From CAZLXG01 sp964563585 (lineage in GTDB: Bacteria; Bacteroidota; Bacteroidia; Flavobacteriales; Flavobacteriaceae): a stretch of 26,136 nt of DNA. Of the stretch, positions 15,537-23,642 are shown piece by piece. The stretch's first letter is position 1, and every line of letters starts with the position of its first letter. Position numbers and translations under genes: made by a program. The stretch covers positions 1 to 26,136 of the forward strand of contig CAZLXG010000033.1 in assembly GCA_964563585.1 (NCBI GenBank). The letters are read 5' to 3'. Under the pieces are notes generated by a model. It made no database searches. It was not told the DNA's origin and was given only the letters and a program-made list of their open reading frames with translations.

Positions 15537-16283
15537 TTAAATTACTTTAGCTTCGTTATGAAGTAAGTTTACTAATTCGTCTAAATTATCTGGCGATACT
15601 AATGTAACTGCTCCTTTTGGAGTTGGTTTTTCAAATTTCGAAGCTGTTGTTGAAGCCTCAGCATCTATTGGTTCTACAACATTTAACGGCTTTTTACGCG
15701 CCATCATAATACCTCTCATGTTAGGAATACGTAAATCACTTTCTTCAACTATTCCTTTTTGTCCGCCAACAACTAATGGTAATGATGTTGAAATATTTTC
15801 TTTTCCACCATCAATTTCTCTTACAACTTTAGCCGAAGTACCATCAACTTCTAAACCAATACAATTGTTTACAAAGTTTGCATTTGTTAATGCAGCTATC
15901 ATTCCAGGAACCATTCCTCCGTTATAATCTATAGATTCTCTACCAGCAATTATTAAATCGTAACCACCATCTTGAACAATTTTGGCTATTTGTTTTGCAA
16001 CAGCAAAACCATCAGTAGCTTCTGTGTTTATTCTTATTGCAGCATCTGCTCCAATCGCTAAGGCTTTACGTAAAGTTGATTCGGTTTCTGCACCACCAAC
16101 ATTAACAACATCTACACTTGCTCCTTGTTTTTCTTTAAACCACATAGCACGAGTTAAACCAAATTCGTCGTTAGGATTAATTACAAATTGCACACCATTT
16201 GTGTCAAATTTGGTATTGTCTTCCGTGAAATTTATTTTTGATGTAGTATCAGGAACATGACTTATGCACACTAATATTTTCAT
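15537..16283 (-). CDS. etfB: Electron transfer flavoprotein, beta subunit
   Basis: The AMP-binding subunit of ETF, 248 residues. It starts with MKILVCISHVPDTTSKI, followed by the NPNDEFGLTRAM block (38-49), a VDVVNVGG strand, ALAIGADAAIRI, and the DLIIAGRESIDYNGGMVPGMIA nucleotide-site block (about 114-135). The C-terminus has the MRGIMMARKKPLNVV region that wraps onto the alpha subunit. It is the first gene of the etfB-etfA operon. A perfect 28-bp palindrome lies 61 nt upstream of its start and probably controls it. Confidence 0.96.
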   Translation of the reverse strand: MKILVCISHVPDTTSKINFTEDNTKFDTNGVQFVINPNDEFGLTRAMWFKEKQGASVDVVNVGGAETESTLRKALAIGADAAIRINTEATDGFAVAKQIAKIVQDGGYDLIIAGRESIDYNGGMVPGMIAALTNANFVNNCIGLEVDGTSAKVVREIDGGKENISTSLPLVVGGQKGIVEESDLRIPNMRGIMMARKKPLNVVEPIDAEASTTASKFEKPTPKGAVTLVSPDNLDELVNLLHNEAKVI

Positions 16284-16344
16284 AATATATTGTATTTAAT
16301 AAGATTAAAATTTATTTCTAGGGCGAAGTTAATACTTTAATTTG

Positions 16345-16372
16345 AAATTTACTATGCGTGCATAGTAAATTT
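16345..16372. promoter_or_regulatory. Perfect 28-bp palindrome, candidate operator for etfBA
   Basis: AAATTTACTATGC (16345-16357) and GCATAGTAAATTT (16360-16372) are exact inverted copies around GT. The site lies 61 nt upstream of etfB and 180 nt upstream of pdhB, in the divergent 269-nt gap. A 13-bp-arm site with a TATGC...GCATA core is of the type bound by dimeric repressors such as the MarR or TetR families. No regulator gene is in the window. A weaker hairpin (16387-16397 with 16405-16416) lies beside it. The rest of the gap up to 16520 shows nothing else I can name. Confidence 0.6.
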
Positions 16373-16520
16373 TTGAAAAAGATTTAGAATAAATGAAATA
16401 GTAGTTCATTTTATTCATTGAAAATATAAAAAAATGACCATTTACTTGAAGGAATTAAATTTTTCCACAAAGGAAAGACTTTTACAATAAAAATATAAGC
16501 ATATTATAACGAATAATTCC

Positions 16521-16528
16521 TATTTTTG
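16521..16528 (+). promoter_or_regulatory. -7 promoter element of pdhB
   Basis: TATTTTTG fits TAnnTTTG, 24 nt before the pdhB ATG. The -33 TTG is not evident at the normal spacing. Confidence 0.45.
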
Positions 16529-16552
16529 CTGTTCTTTAAAACAAGTATACTA

Positions 16553-17530
16553 ATGAGAACAATTCAATTTAGAGAAGCTATTTGTGAAGCCATGAGCGAA
16601 GAAATGCGCAGAGATGAAAGCATTTATTTAATGGGCGAAGAAGTAGCAGAATATAATGGAGCATACAAAGCATCAAAAGGCATGTTAGACGAATTTGGAG
16701 CTAAACGTGTTATTGATACGCCAATTGCAGAACTTGGTTTTGCAGGAATAGCAATAGGTTCTACCATGACAGGCAATAGACCAATTGTAGAATATATGAC
16801 CTTTAACTTCTCGCTAGTTGGGATTGACCAAATAATAAACAATGCTGCAAAAATCAGACAAATGTCTGGAGGGCAATTTAATTGTCCGATTGTTTTTCGC
16901 GGTCCAACAGGTTCGGCAGGACAATTAGGAGCAACACATTCACAAGCATTTGAAAGTTGGTTTGCTAACACTCCTGGTTTAAAAGTAGTTGTGCCATCTA
17001 ATGTATATGATGCAAAAGGACTTTTAAAAGCCGCAATTCGTGATGACGATCCGGTTATTTTTATGGAAAGTGAGCAAATGTATGGTGATAAAGGTGAAGT
17101 TCCTGAAGGTGAATATGTAATTCCGTTAGGTGTTGCAGATGTTAAGCGTGAAGGAACCGATGTTACTATTGTATCTTTTGGTAAAATAATTAAAGAAGCT
17201 TACAAAGCTGCAGATGAATTAGCTAAAGAAGGTATTTCTTGTGAAATTATCGATTTACGTACTGTAAAACCAATGGATAAAGAAGCTATTTTAAAATCTG
17301 TAAAGAAAACAAATAGATTAATTATCTTGGAAGAAGCATGGCCTTTTGGAAATGTAGCTACCGAAATCACATATATAGTACAAAATGAAGCATTCGATTA
17401 TCTTGATGCTCCAATTATAAAAATTAATACAGCAGATACACCTGCACCGTATTCGCCAGTTTTACTAGCAGAATGGTTGCCTAATAGTGAAGATGTTATA
17501 AAAGCTGTAAAAAAGGTACTGTACAAATAA
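16553..17530 (+). CDS. pdhB: Pyruvate dehydrogenase E1 component, beta subunit
   Basis: With the alpha subunit and thiamine diphosphate, this protein decarboxylates pyruvate and passes the acetyl group to E2 in the cytoplasmic complex. It has 325 residues from ATG 16553 (MRTIQFREAICEAMSEEM). The in-frame TTG at 16526 is rejected because it lies in the promoter -7 box. Conserved blocks include the EEVAEYNGAYK region with the Glu that contacts the ThDP aminopyrimidine (about 26-36), DTPIAELGFAGIAIG, the SGGQFNCPIVFRGPTG block, the HSQAFESWFANTPGLKVV block and the IDLRTVKPMD block. The alpha, E2 and E3 genes are not in the window. A hairpin terminator follows the stop. It is divergent from etfBA. 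Confidence 0.94.
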   Translation: MRTIQFREAICEAMSEEMRRDESIYLMGEEVAEYNGAYKASKGMLDEFGAKRVIDTPIAELGFAGIAIGSTMTGNRPIVEYMTFNFSLVGIDQIINNAAKIRQMSGGQFNCPIVFRGPTGSAGQLGATHSQAFESWFANTPGLKVVVPSNVYDAKGLLKAAIRDDDPVIFMESEQMYGDKGEVPEGEYVIPLGVADVKREGTDVTIVSFGKIIKEAYKAADELAKEGISCEIIDLRTVKPMDKEAILKSVKKTNRLIILEEAWPFGNVATEITYIVQNEAFDYLDAPIIKINTADTPAPYSPVLLAEWLPNSEDVIKAVKKVLYK

Positions 17531-17552
17531 AATATAATTTATTACGTTATAT

Positions 17553-17591
17553 AAACTTCTATTAAGCATAATTGCTAATGAAGTTTTTTTT
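17553..17591 (+). terminator. Terminator after pdhB
   Basis: AACTTC (17554-17559) pairs with GAAGTT (17580-17585). An inner ATTAAGCA/TGCTAAT pairing has small bulges. A T run follows. It ends only about 6 nt before the start codon of the DUF5686 gene, so that gene either relies on read-through or has a promoter inside this region. Confidence 0.65.
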
Positions 17592-17596
17592 ATATT

Positions 17597-20110
17597 ATGA
17601 AAATAAAACTACTTATTACCCTGTTTTTCTTCGGAATTATTTCTGTAATCGCACAAACTAAAGTTAGCGGTTATGTGTTTGATGAGTTTAACGAACCAGT
17701 TTCGTTTGCCAATATACTGTTTAAAGGTTCTACACAAGGAACTATTACCGATGAAAACGGAAAATTCTATTTAGAATCAGATGAAACTTGGAATGTATTA
17801 AGCGTTTCATTTATAGGTTACGAAACCTTAGAAATTCCGTTAACTAAAAAAGTAAACTACAATTTAAAGTTCACTTTAAAAGAAGAGGCGGCACAACTTG
17901 ACCAAGTTTTTATAGTTTCTGGAAAGCAATCAAAAAAGAATAATCCAGCTATTGATTTACTTCGAAAAATATGGGAACATAAACGTAGAAACGGATTAAA
18001 ACTACATAAACAATACGAATACGATAAATACGAAAAAGTAGAATTCGATATCAATACTATTGATAGTGCGCTAATTAAAAGTAAACTTTTTAGAGGTATG
18101 GAATTTGTTTTTGACCAAGTTGATACATCTCGTGTTACGGGTAAAACCTATTTGCCAATGTTTATTAATGAAGCGGTTTCAAAAGTTTATGGTAATAATG
18201 AATTCAAAAAAGAAAAAGAAGTTTTAAAAGGTAATAAAAACTCGGGGTTTAGTGACAATCAAACAATTATTGATTTTGTAGACGACTTGTATTCCGATTT
18301 TAGTGTGTACGATAATTATCTAAAATTTTTCGATAAAAGTTTTGTAAGTCCGTTGTCAAAAACAGGTATTAATACTTATAATTATGTGTTGTCCGATAGT
18401 GCATATATAGATAATAAATGGTGTTACAATATTATTTATTATCCAAGACGAAAAAATGAATTGACATTCAAAGGCGATTTTTGGGTAGCAGATACAACTT
18501 ATGCTATAAAAGAAATTAACCTACAAGCATCAAAAAGCGCCAATATAAACTGGGTAAAAGATATTTATATAGAACAAGAGTTTGAAGTGCTAAATGACTC
18601 TTTATTTCTTGTAAAACGTGATTATATGATGAGTGATTTTGCATTCAGTAAAAAGGATAAATCGCGAGGTATTTATGGTAAGCGAACTACCTTGTATGAT
18701 AATTATGAATTTGATATTGAAAAAGACAAAAAGTTCTATGAAGAAGAAGTTTATAATTACGATAAAGATGTTTACGATAGAGATGATACGTTTTGGGCAG
18801 AAAACCGTTTAGAGAAGTTAAATAAAGATGAAAAAGGTGTTTACAAAATGTTAGACACTTTAAAGACCGTAAAAAAGTTTAAACGCCTTTATAATTTAGG
18901 AAGTATTTTAACTTCGGGTTATATTGAGTTTAATAGTCTGCCATTAGATTATGGACCCATTTTTTCAACCTTTGGATTTAATGAAGTTGAAGGCTTACGA
19001 TTACGTGCAGGCGGACGAACTTATTTTGGACGTAACGACCTTTGGCGATTACAAGGCTTTTTAGCTTATGGTTTTAAAGACGATAAGTTTAAATATGGTA
19101 TTTCAGGTAAATGGTTGCTAAACAAAAAAAGCAGGCTTATTATTTCAGGTGGGAATAGACGCGATGTAGAACAAATAGGAGCAAGTTTAACAACTTCAAC
19201 CGATGTTCTGGGGAGAAGTTTAGCATCGTCTTCTGTTGTAGGAACAGGAGCAAACGATAAATTAACCTCAATAAATCTAACAAGTTTAGCGGTAGAATTA
19301 GAGCCTTGGCGTAATGTTATTTTTAGATTAGGTGGAAACTACCGAACTTTAGAATCAGCTTCACCAACCTTTAGTCTAGATTATGTTGATGTAGACTCAC
19401 CAACAGGATTTTCATCCGAAATTAAACAATTTGAAACATCGCTTTCAGTGTCTTATTTTCCAAAACGAAAAATGACAGGTTTTGGTGTGGAGCGACGTGA
19501 AGCAAACGATGGTTTTGCACGTCTTTTTGCGCAAGTAAGCCGTGGCGATAAAAGTATGTTTAATAGCGATTTTGATTATACGAAACTGCAGTTTTCATAC
19601 ATACAACCATGGCAAGTTGGTGGTTTTGGTAAATTACATACAACCATTGAAGTTGGTAAAACTATTGGCGAAGTACCACTTGGGTTGTTAAGTATTATTC
19701 CAGGAAATCAATCATATTTTTCAATATATAACACCTTCTCACAGTTAGATTATTATGAGTTTGTAAGTGATACTTATGCGTCATTACATTTAGAACATAA
19801 TTTTAACGGGCGTTTATTTTCAAGAATTCCGTTTTTACGCAAATTAAATTTACGTGAAATTGTAAGTTTACGCGGTGTTTGGGGCGAAATTTCAGATGAA
19901 AACATTGCACTAAATACAACCAATAATCCTAATAGTATTCAGTTGTTAGCACCAAACAACAAACCCTATTGGGAATATGGTTTTGGCGTTGGCAATATTT
20001 TTAAAGTATTCAGAATCGATTTTAATTTCAGAGGTAATTATCTCGATGAAGTTATAAACCCAGATGCTCGAAAATTTGGGATAACTGGTACGTTTGGGTT
20101 TTATTTTTAA
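17597..20110 (+). CDS. DUF5686 outer-membrane protein with N-terminal carboxypeptidase-regulatory-like domain
   Basis: An 837-residue protein. Residues 1-19 are a signal peptide ending at AQ. Residues 22-105 are a CarboxypepD-reg-like domain (KVSGYVFDEFNEPVSFANI, GTITDENGKF, VSFIGYETLEIPL), the beta-sandwich often found at the N-terminus of Bacteroidota outer-membrane proteins. The rest matches the DUF5686 pattern and is rich in alternating beta strands in its second half. The last residues (FGITGTFGFYF) end in Phe, as outer-membrane barrels do. No TonB-box or plug domain is seen, so it is not an ordinary SusC-type transporter. Function is unknown. It follows pdhB on the same strand after a terminator; a functional link is not implied. 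Confidence 0.85.
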   Translation: MKIKLLITLFFFGIISVIAQTKVSGYVFDEFNEPVSFANILFKGSTQGTITDENGKFYLESDETWNVLSVSFIGYETLEIPLTKKVNYNLKFTLKEEAAQLDQVFIVSGKQSKKNNPAIDLLRKIWEHKRRNGLKLHKQYEYDKYEKVEFDINTIDSALIKSKLFRGMEFVFDQVDTSRVTGKTYLPMFINEAVSKVYGNNEFKKEKEVLKGNKNSGFSDNQTIIDFVDDLYSDFSVYDNYLKFFDKSFVSPLSKTGINTYNYVLSDSAYIDNKWCYNIIYYPRRKNELTFKGDFWVADTTYAIKEINLQASKSANINWVKDIYIEQEFEVLNDSLFLVKRDYMMSDFAFSKKDKSRGIYGKRTTLYDNYEFDIEKDKKFYEEEVYNYDKDVYDRDDTFWAENRLEKLNKDEKGVYKMLDTLKTVKKFKRLYNLGSILTSGYIEFNSLPLDYGPIFSTFGFNEVEGLRLRAGGRTYFGRNDLWRLQGFLAYGFKDDKFKYGISGKWLLNKKSRLIISGGNRRDVEQIGASLTTSTDVLGRSLASSSVVGTGANDKLTSINLTSLAVELEPWRNVIFRLGGNYRTLESASPTFSLDYVDVDSPTGFSSEIKQFETSLSVSYFPKRKMTGFGVERREANDGFARLFAQVSRGDKSMFNSDFDYTKLQFSYIQPWQVGGFGKLHTTIEVGKTIGEVPLGLLSIIPGNQSYFSIYNTFSQLDYYEFVSDTYASLHLEHNFNGRLFSRIPFLRKLNLREIVSLRGVWGEISDENIALNTTNNPNSIQLLAPNNKPYWEYGFGVGNIFKVFRIDFNFRGNYLDEVINPDARKFGITGTFGFYF

Positions 20111-20129
20111 TTCCTACGTAGGCAGGAAT
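20111..20129. repeat. Short palindromic dispersed repeat, family B
   Basis: TTCCTACGTAGGCAGGAAT starts at the base after the DUF5686 stop codon. The outer arms TTCCT/AGGAA are inverted around a TACGTA centre. A degenerate copy is at 12126-12143. Confidence 0.6.
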
Positions 20130-20143
20130 CTTTAAATTATTTT

Positions 20144-20248
20144 GGTATTACCTTTTCAGGTTGCGTTTGTAGTTTATCTTGAGCGAAGTCGAAAGGTTAT
20201 ATCTTTTTTTCGTACCTCAAAAAAGGATGTCGTTACAATCGCTAACGC
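20144..20248. repeat. Dispersed palindromic repeat, family A, copy 2, carrying an insertion
   Basis: The core at 20197-20229 is 32/33 identical to 7573-7605, and TAACGC (20243-20248) closes the 3' arm. The small hairpin ACCT-TTTC-AGGT (20150-20161) replaces ACCC-TTT-GGGT of copy 1, a compensatory change. Compared with copy 1, there are 24 extra bases between the hairpin and the core. It lies in the 219-nt convergent gap between the DUF5686 and M1 peptidase genes. Confidence 0.75.
20172..20196. repeat. 25-bp sequence nested in repeat A copy 2 (family C candidate)
   Basis: GTTTATCTTGAGCGAAGTCG and the next five bases make up the stretch absent from copy 1 of repeat A. From general familiarity it resembles a short sequence seen many times between genes in flavobacterial genomes; only one copy is in this window. 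Confidence 0.45.
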
Positions 20249-20329
20249 AAAAAAAGCATTAAACGAAATTTGTTATTTTTTTTCTGACAAATTCAAGTCT
20301 ATTTCTATTTAGAAAACAACGTTTCAACT

Positions 20330-22828
20330 TTACTTTACTTTACTTCCTTTAAAGTGATCTTCACCCATAGATAAAATAATTTCCATTGTATTTGAACTTG
20401 CATTAGGAATAAATTCAACTTTTGCAGGGAATTCTTTTACTGTAAATAGCGTATTTGTTTTTGCGTATAACCTATTAGCTGGTTGCATATCAACCTTAAT
20501 AAAAAGTTTTAATTCATTTCTATAAACTGTAGCATTAAAATCAGTGTCCATTCTATATTCTCCAACATAAGTATCTAATAATTGAGCAGTTATTTTTAGT
20601 TTATTATTTGCTTTAAACGTATCAAATTCTGATGCTTCTTCAACTTTAGGAAATGAATTGTTTTTAGTATCAACATCAGCAAACTCAAAATTTGGGTCTA
20701 AATTTACTTTAACCACTTCTTTTGATTTTACAAATGTTTTAGTGATTTCGTATTCATTAAGTCGCCAAACTTCTGCGGGTAATCTGTCAATTTCAGAAGT
20801 TCCGTCTTTATATTGCCATTCAATAGTAACAGGCATTACTAAGCCACCTTTATTACTTATTGTGACTTCGTAAATATTTTTTCCAGAAAGCTTTTTTCTA
20901 ATTTCAGGTTCGTCTAAACGCGATAAAAACTGCCCGTAACTATTATCAGAAGTTGGCGTCATCGTAATGACTTCTGGTCCGCTAGAAAAATCTTTTGCTT
21001 TAGCAGTTTCATTATTGCCTTCTGCATTAATTTTTACAGCTCTTTTTTTCTTTTGGTCTTCAATATTAAGACCTTCTTCAAAAACGGTAAACCATTTTAC
21101 GTTGGTAAGCTCCATATCTACATTATCGGTTGTAAAAAACCAACCTCTAAAAAACCAATCTAAATCGGTTGCTGTTGCATCTTCTAAAGTTCTAAATAAA
21201 TCACCTGGATTTGGGTGTTTATATTTCCAGCGGTTTGCATATTCTTTAAATGCTTGGTCGAATAATTCTTTTCCAATGATAGAATTTCGTAACATTTGCA
21301 AACCAACAGTTGGTTTCTGGTAGAAATTTGCTCCAAATTGAGGTAATATTTCATTATCAGAAGTTGTCATTATTGGGCGCAAAATATTTTTGTCACCACT
21401 CATAAAATTTACAATGCTTTTTGGTGTTGTGCTGTTGAAATCTGGATAGCGTTCTGCAACAGTACGTTGGTGTAAAAAGGTATTTAAACCTTCGTCCATC
21501 CACATCCATTTACGTTCGTCCGAGCTTACAATCATAGGAAACCAATTGTGCCCAACTTCATGTATAATTGTACCAATCATACCAGCTTTTGCGCCATCAC
21601 TTATTTTACCATTTGTTGGTCTTCCACCATTAAAACTAATCATTGGGAACTCCATACCGATATTTGAAGTATTTACCGAAATTGCCACAGGATAAGGATA
21701 ATCAAACGTTGCTTCAGAATATACTTCAAGTGCATGTTTTACAGCTTTTGTAGACTCTTCACTCCAAACAGGTAAACCTTCTTTAGGATAAAAAGACATT
21801 GCCATAACAGTATTGGTTGGTAATTTCACAGCATGTGCGTCCCAAATAAATTTACGAGATGTAGCAAACGCAAAATCACGTACGTTTTTAGCAGTGTATT
21901 TCCACGTTTTTAGTTTTGTAGCTTTTGTTTTTTCGTTTTCTGTAGCTTCCTCTGGTGTGATAATCATTACAGGTTTATCAAAAGTTTTGCGTGCTTGTGC
22001 TAAACGTTTTCTTTGTGTTTTTGTTAGTACAGCATCGCTATTTTGAAGCGTTCCTGTTGAAGCAATAATATGATCTTCTGGTACTTTTATTTCAACATCA
22101 TAATCACCAAACTCTAAAGCAAATTCTCCTAAACGTTGAAATTGCTGATTTTGCCAACCTTCGGTATCATTATAAACTGCCATTCTAGGAAACCAATGTG
22201 CAATTAAATAAACGGTATTATCATCTTCTGGAAAATATTCATATCCTTCTCGAGATAATAAAAACATACTTCTATCTGTAATGGGATACGACCATGATAT
22301 AGAGAAATTTAATGATGAGCCTGAGACTAAAGGCTTGTTAAGCATAACTTTCATCATAGTATTATTCACCAACGATTTCATGCTATTACCGCTCGAGTCT
22401 TTAATATATTTTATGGAGTAACCAGCAGGAAAATCGATAGCACGTGTTAAAAATTGCATTTGGCGTGTACTCATAGAATCTCTTACACCACCAAAAGCAT
22501 CCCCAAAATCTTCGCTTTCTTTTTTGTTTACATTTTGTTCTAATTGAATCCATAAATAATTCAAATCGTCTGGAGAGTTGTTATGATACGTAATAGTTTC
22601 AATACCACTTAATGTGTTGTTTTTTTCATCTAATTCAGCTTTAATAACATAATCTGCACGTTGTTGCCAATACGCTTTAGTTGGTGCGCCACTAGCATTT
22701 CTATAAGTATTAGGAGGAGCGATTAGTCTTTCTATCGGTTCAAATTTACCCTGCCAAGGTTTACTTTGTGTATGTACTAATATGGGAAATGAAAGTGCTA
22801 AAAGAATTAAGAGAACAGTATTACGCAT
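20330..22828 (-). CDS. Secreted M1 family metallopeptidase
   Basis: An 832-residue zinc peptidase. Residues 1-20 are a signal peptide (to VHTQ), so it acts in the periplasm or outside the cell. The N-terminal beta domain covers about 50-330. The gluzincin site HEVGHNWF (423-430) provides two zinc His residues and the catalytic Glu424, and DEGLN gives the third ligand Glu446. The exopeptidase-type motif appears as GMEFPM (391-396), not the classical GAMEN, as is common in this Bacteroidota branch. A C-terminal domain of some 280 residues follows. It should remove N-terminal amino acids from peptides, probably for nutrition or peptide turnover. It is monocistronic, convergent with the DUF5686 gene and divergent from ppa. 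Confidence 0.92.
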   Translation of the reverse strand: MRNTVLLILLALSFPILVHTQSKPWQGKFEPIERLIAPPNTYRNASGAPTKAYWQQRADYVIKAELDEKNNTLSGIETITYHNNSPDDLNYLWIQLEQNVNKKESEDFGDAFGGVRDSMSTRQMQFLTRAIDFPAGYSIKYIKDSSGNSMKSLVNNTMMKVMLNKPLVSGSSLNFSISWSYPITDRSMFLLSREGYEYFPEDDNTVYLIAHWFPRMAVYNDTEGWQNQQFQRLGEFALEFGDYDVEIKVPEDHIIASTGTLQNSDAVLTKTQRKRLAQARKTFDKPVMIITPEEATENEKTKATKLKTWKYTAKNVRDFAFATSRKFIWDAHAVKLPTNTVMAMSFYPKEGLPVWSEESTKAVKHALEVYSEATFDYPYPVAISVNTSNIGMEFPMISFNGGRPTNGKISDGAKAGMIGTIIHEVGHNWFPMIVSSDERKWMWMDEGLNTFLHQRTVAERYPDFNSTTPKSIVNFMSGDKNILRPIMTTSDNEILPQFGANFYQKPTVGLQMLRNSIIGKELFDQAFKEYANRWKYKHPNPGDLFRTLEDATATDLDWFFRGWFFTTDNVDMELTNVKWFTVFEEGLNIEDQKKKRAVKINAEGNNETAKAKDFSSGPEVITMTPTSDNSYGQFLSRLDEPEIRKKLSGKNIYEVTISNKGGLVMPVTIEWQYKDGTSEIDRLPAEVWRLNEYEITKTFVKSKEVVKVNLDPNFEFADVDTKNNSFPKVEEASEFDTFKANNKLKITAQLLDTYVGEYRMDTDFNATVYRNELKLFIKVDMQPANRLYAKTNTLFTVKEFPAKVEFIPNASSNTMEIILSMGEDHFKGSKVK

Positions 22829-22934
22829 GGTGTTGAATTTTAATTGATTAGATTATGTTAGCAAGATAATAATTTTATATCTGTTACTTAAAAATTAATA
22901 TAAGTTTAAAACATTTAAAACAATTTGGTTTTTG

Positions 22935-22965
22935 TTGTATGATGAATAGTTGTTCAGTACATTTG
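22935..22965 (+). promoter_or_regulatory. Bacteroidota-type promoter of ppa
   Basis: TTG at 22935-22937 lies exactly 20 nt before TACATTTG at 22958-22965, a full match to TTG-N20-TAnnTTTG. The expected start site leaves a leader of about 13 nt before ATG 22984. It also supports ATG 22984 over the in-frame upstream ATG 22939, which falls inside the promoter. Confidence 0.7.
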
Positions 22966-22983
22966 CAACCCAAAATAATAAAA

Positions 22984-23511
22984 ATGAGTAAGAAAAATGA
23001 GTTAACATTTGATGTGTTAATTGAAATACCAAAAGGTAGTAGAAATAAATACGAGTACGATTTTACATTACACAAAATTCGTTTCGATAGAACTTTATTT
23101 TCATCAATGATGTATCCTGGTGATTATGGTTTTATTCCTGAAACTTTAGCTTTAGATAAAGACCCATTAGATGTTTTAGTTTTAGGAACAGAGCCTACAT
23201 ATCCAATGGTAGTTATGGAAGTTAAACCAATTGGTGTATTTCATATGACTGATGAGAAAGGACCAGATGAAAAAATTATTTGTGTACCTGTATCTGACCC
23301 TGTTTGGAGTAAAAGAGATGACATATCTGATTTAAACCCACATAGATTAAAAGAAATTGAGCACTTTTTCCAAGTTTATAAAGATTTAGAAGAGAAAAAA
23401 GTTGATGTTGGTGGTTGGGGAAATGCTGAAGAAGCTGTAAAAATTTATAACCAATGTGTGAAACGTTATGATGATAGTGAACACAAGAAAAAAAGAACCT
23501 TTACAATCTAA
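22984..23511 (+). CDS. ppa: Inorganic pyrophosphatase, soluble type I
   Basis: This enzyme hydrolyses pyrophosphate in the cytoplasm and so pulls biosynthetic reactions forward. It has 175 residues from ATG 22984 (MSKKNELTFDVLIEIPKGS). The in-frame ATG at 22939 is rejected because it lies within the promoter. Conserved blocks are IEIPKGSRNKYEYD (13-26), the metal-binding DKDPLDVLVLG (58-68), and the KIICVPVSDP and HRLKEIEHFF blocks. The metal motif has Lys at its second position, where the classical signature has S, G, D or N. The three Asp residues that bind metal are intact. A terminator separates it from the membrane pyrophosphatase gene. Confidence 0.95.
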   Translation: MSKKNELTFDVLIEIPKGSRNKYEYDFTLHKIRFDRTLFSSMMYPGDYGFIPETLALDKDPLDVLVLGTEPTYPMVVMEVKPIGVFHMTDEKGPDEKIICVPVSDPVWSKRDDISDLNPHRLKEIEHFFQVYKDLEEKKVDVGGWGNAEEAVKIYNQCVKRYDDSEHKKKRTFTI

Positions 23512-23545
23512 TTAAAAGATTCTTAAAAATTTTATAAAAAAATTG

Positions 23546-23575
23546 AACCATCTTTAATTAAAGGTGGTTTTTTTT
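23546..23575 (+). terminator. Terminator after ppa
   Basis: AACCATCTTTAA pairs with TTAAAGGTGGTT (23546-23569, one T-G pair) and is followed by a run of T. Confidence 0.85.
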
Positions 23576-23642
23576 ATCACTTATATTTTACTATTTTTAG
23601 CTCCGTTAAAAAAATATTAATTTAAACTAACTAAAATAAATT

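Noticed and set aside
16526..16552. TTG start for pdhB at 16526
   Set aside because: It lies inside the TATTTTTG promoter element, and the added residues are not part of the E1 beta family.
22939..22983. Longer N-terminus for the soluble pyrophosphatase from ATG 22939
   Set aside because: The extra codons overlap a consensus promoter (TTG-N20-TACATTTG), and the family begins at MSKKNELTF.
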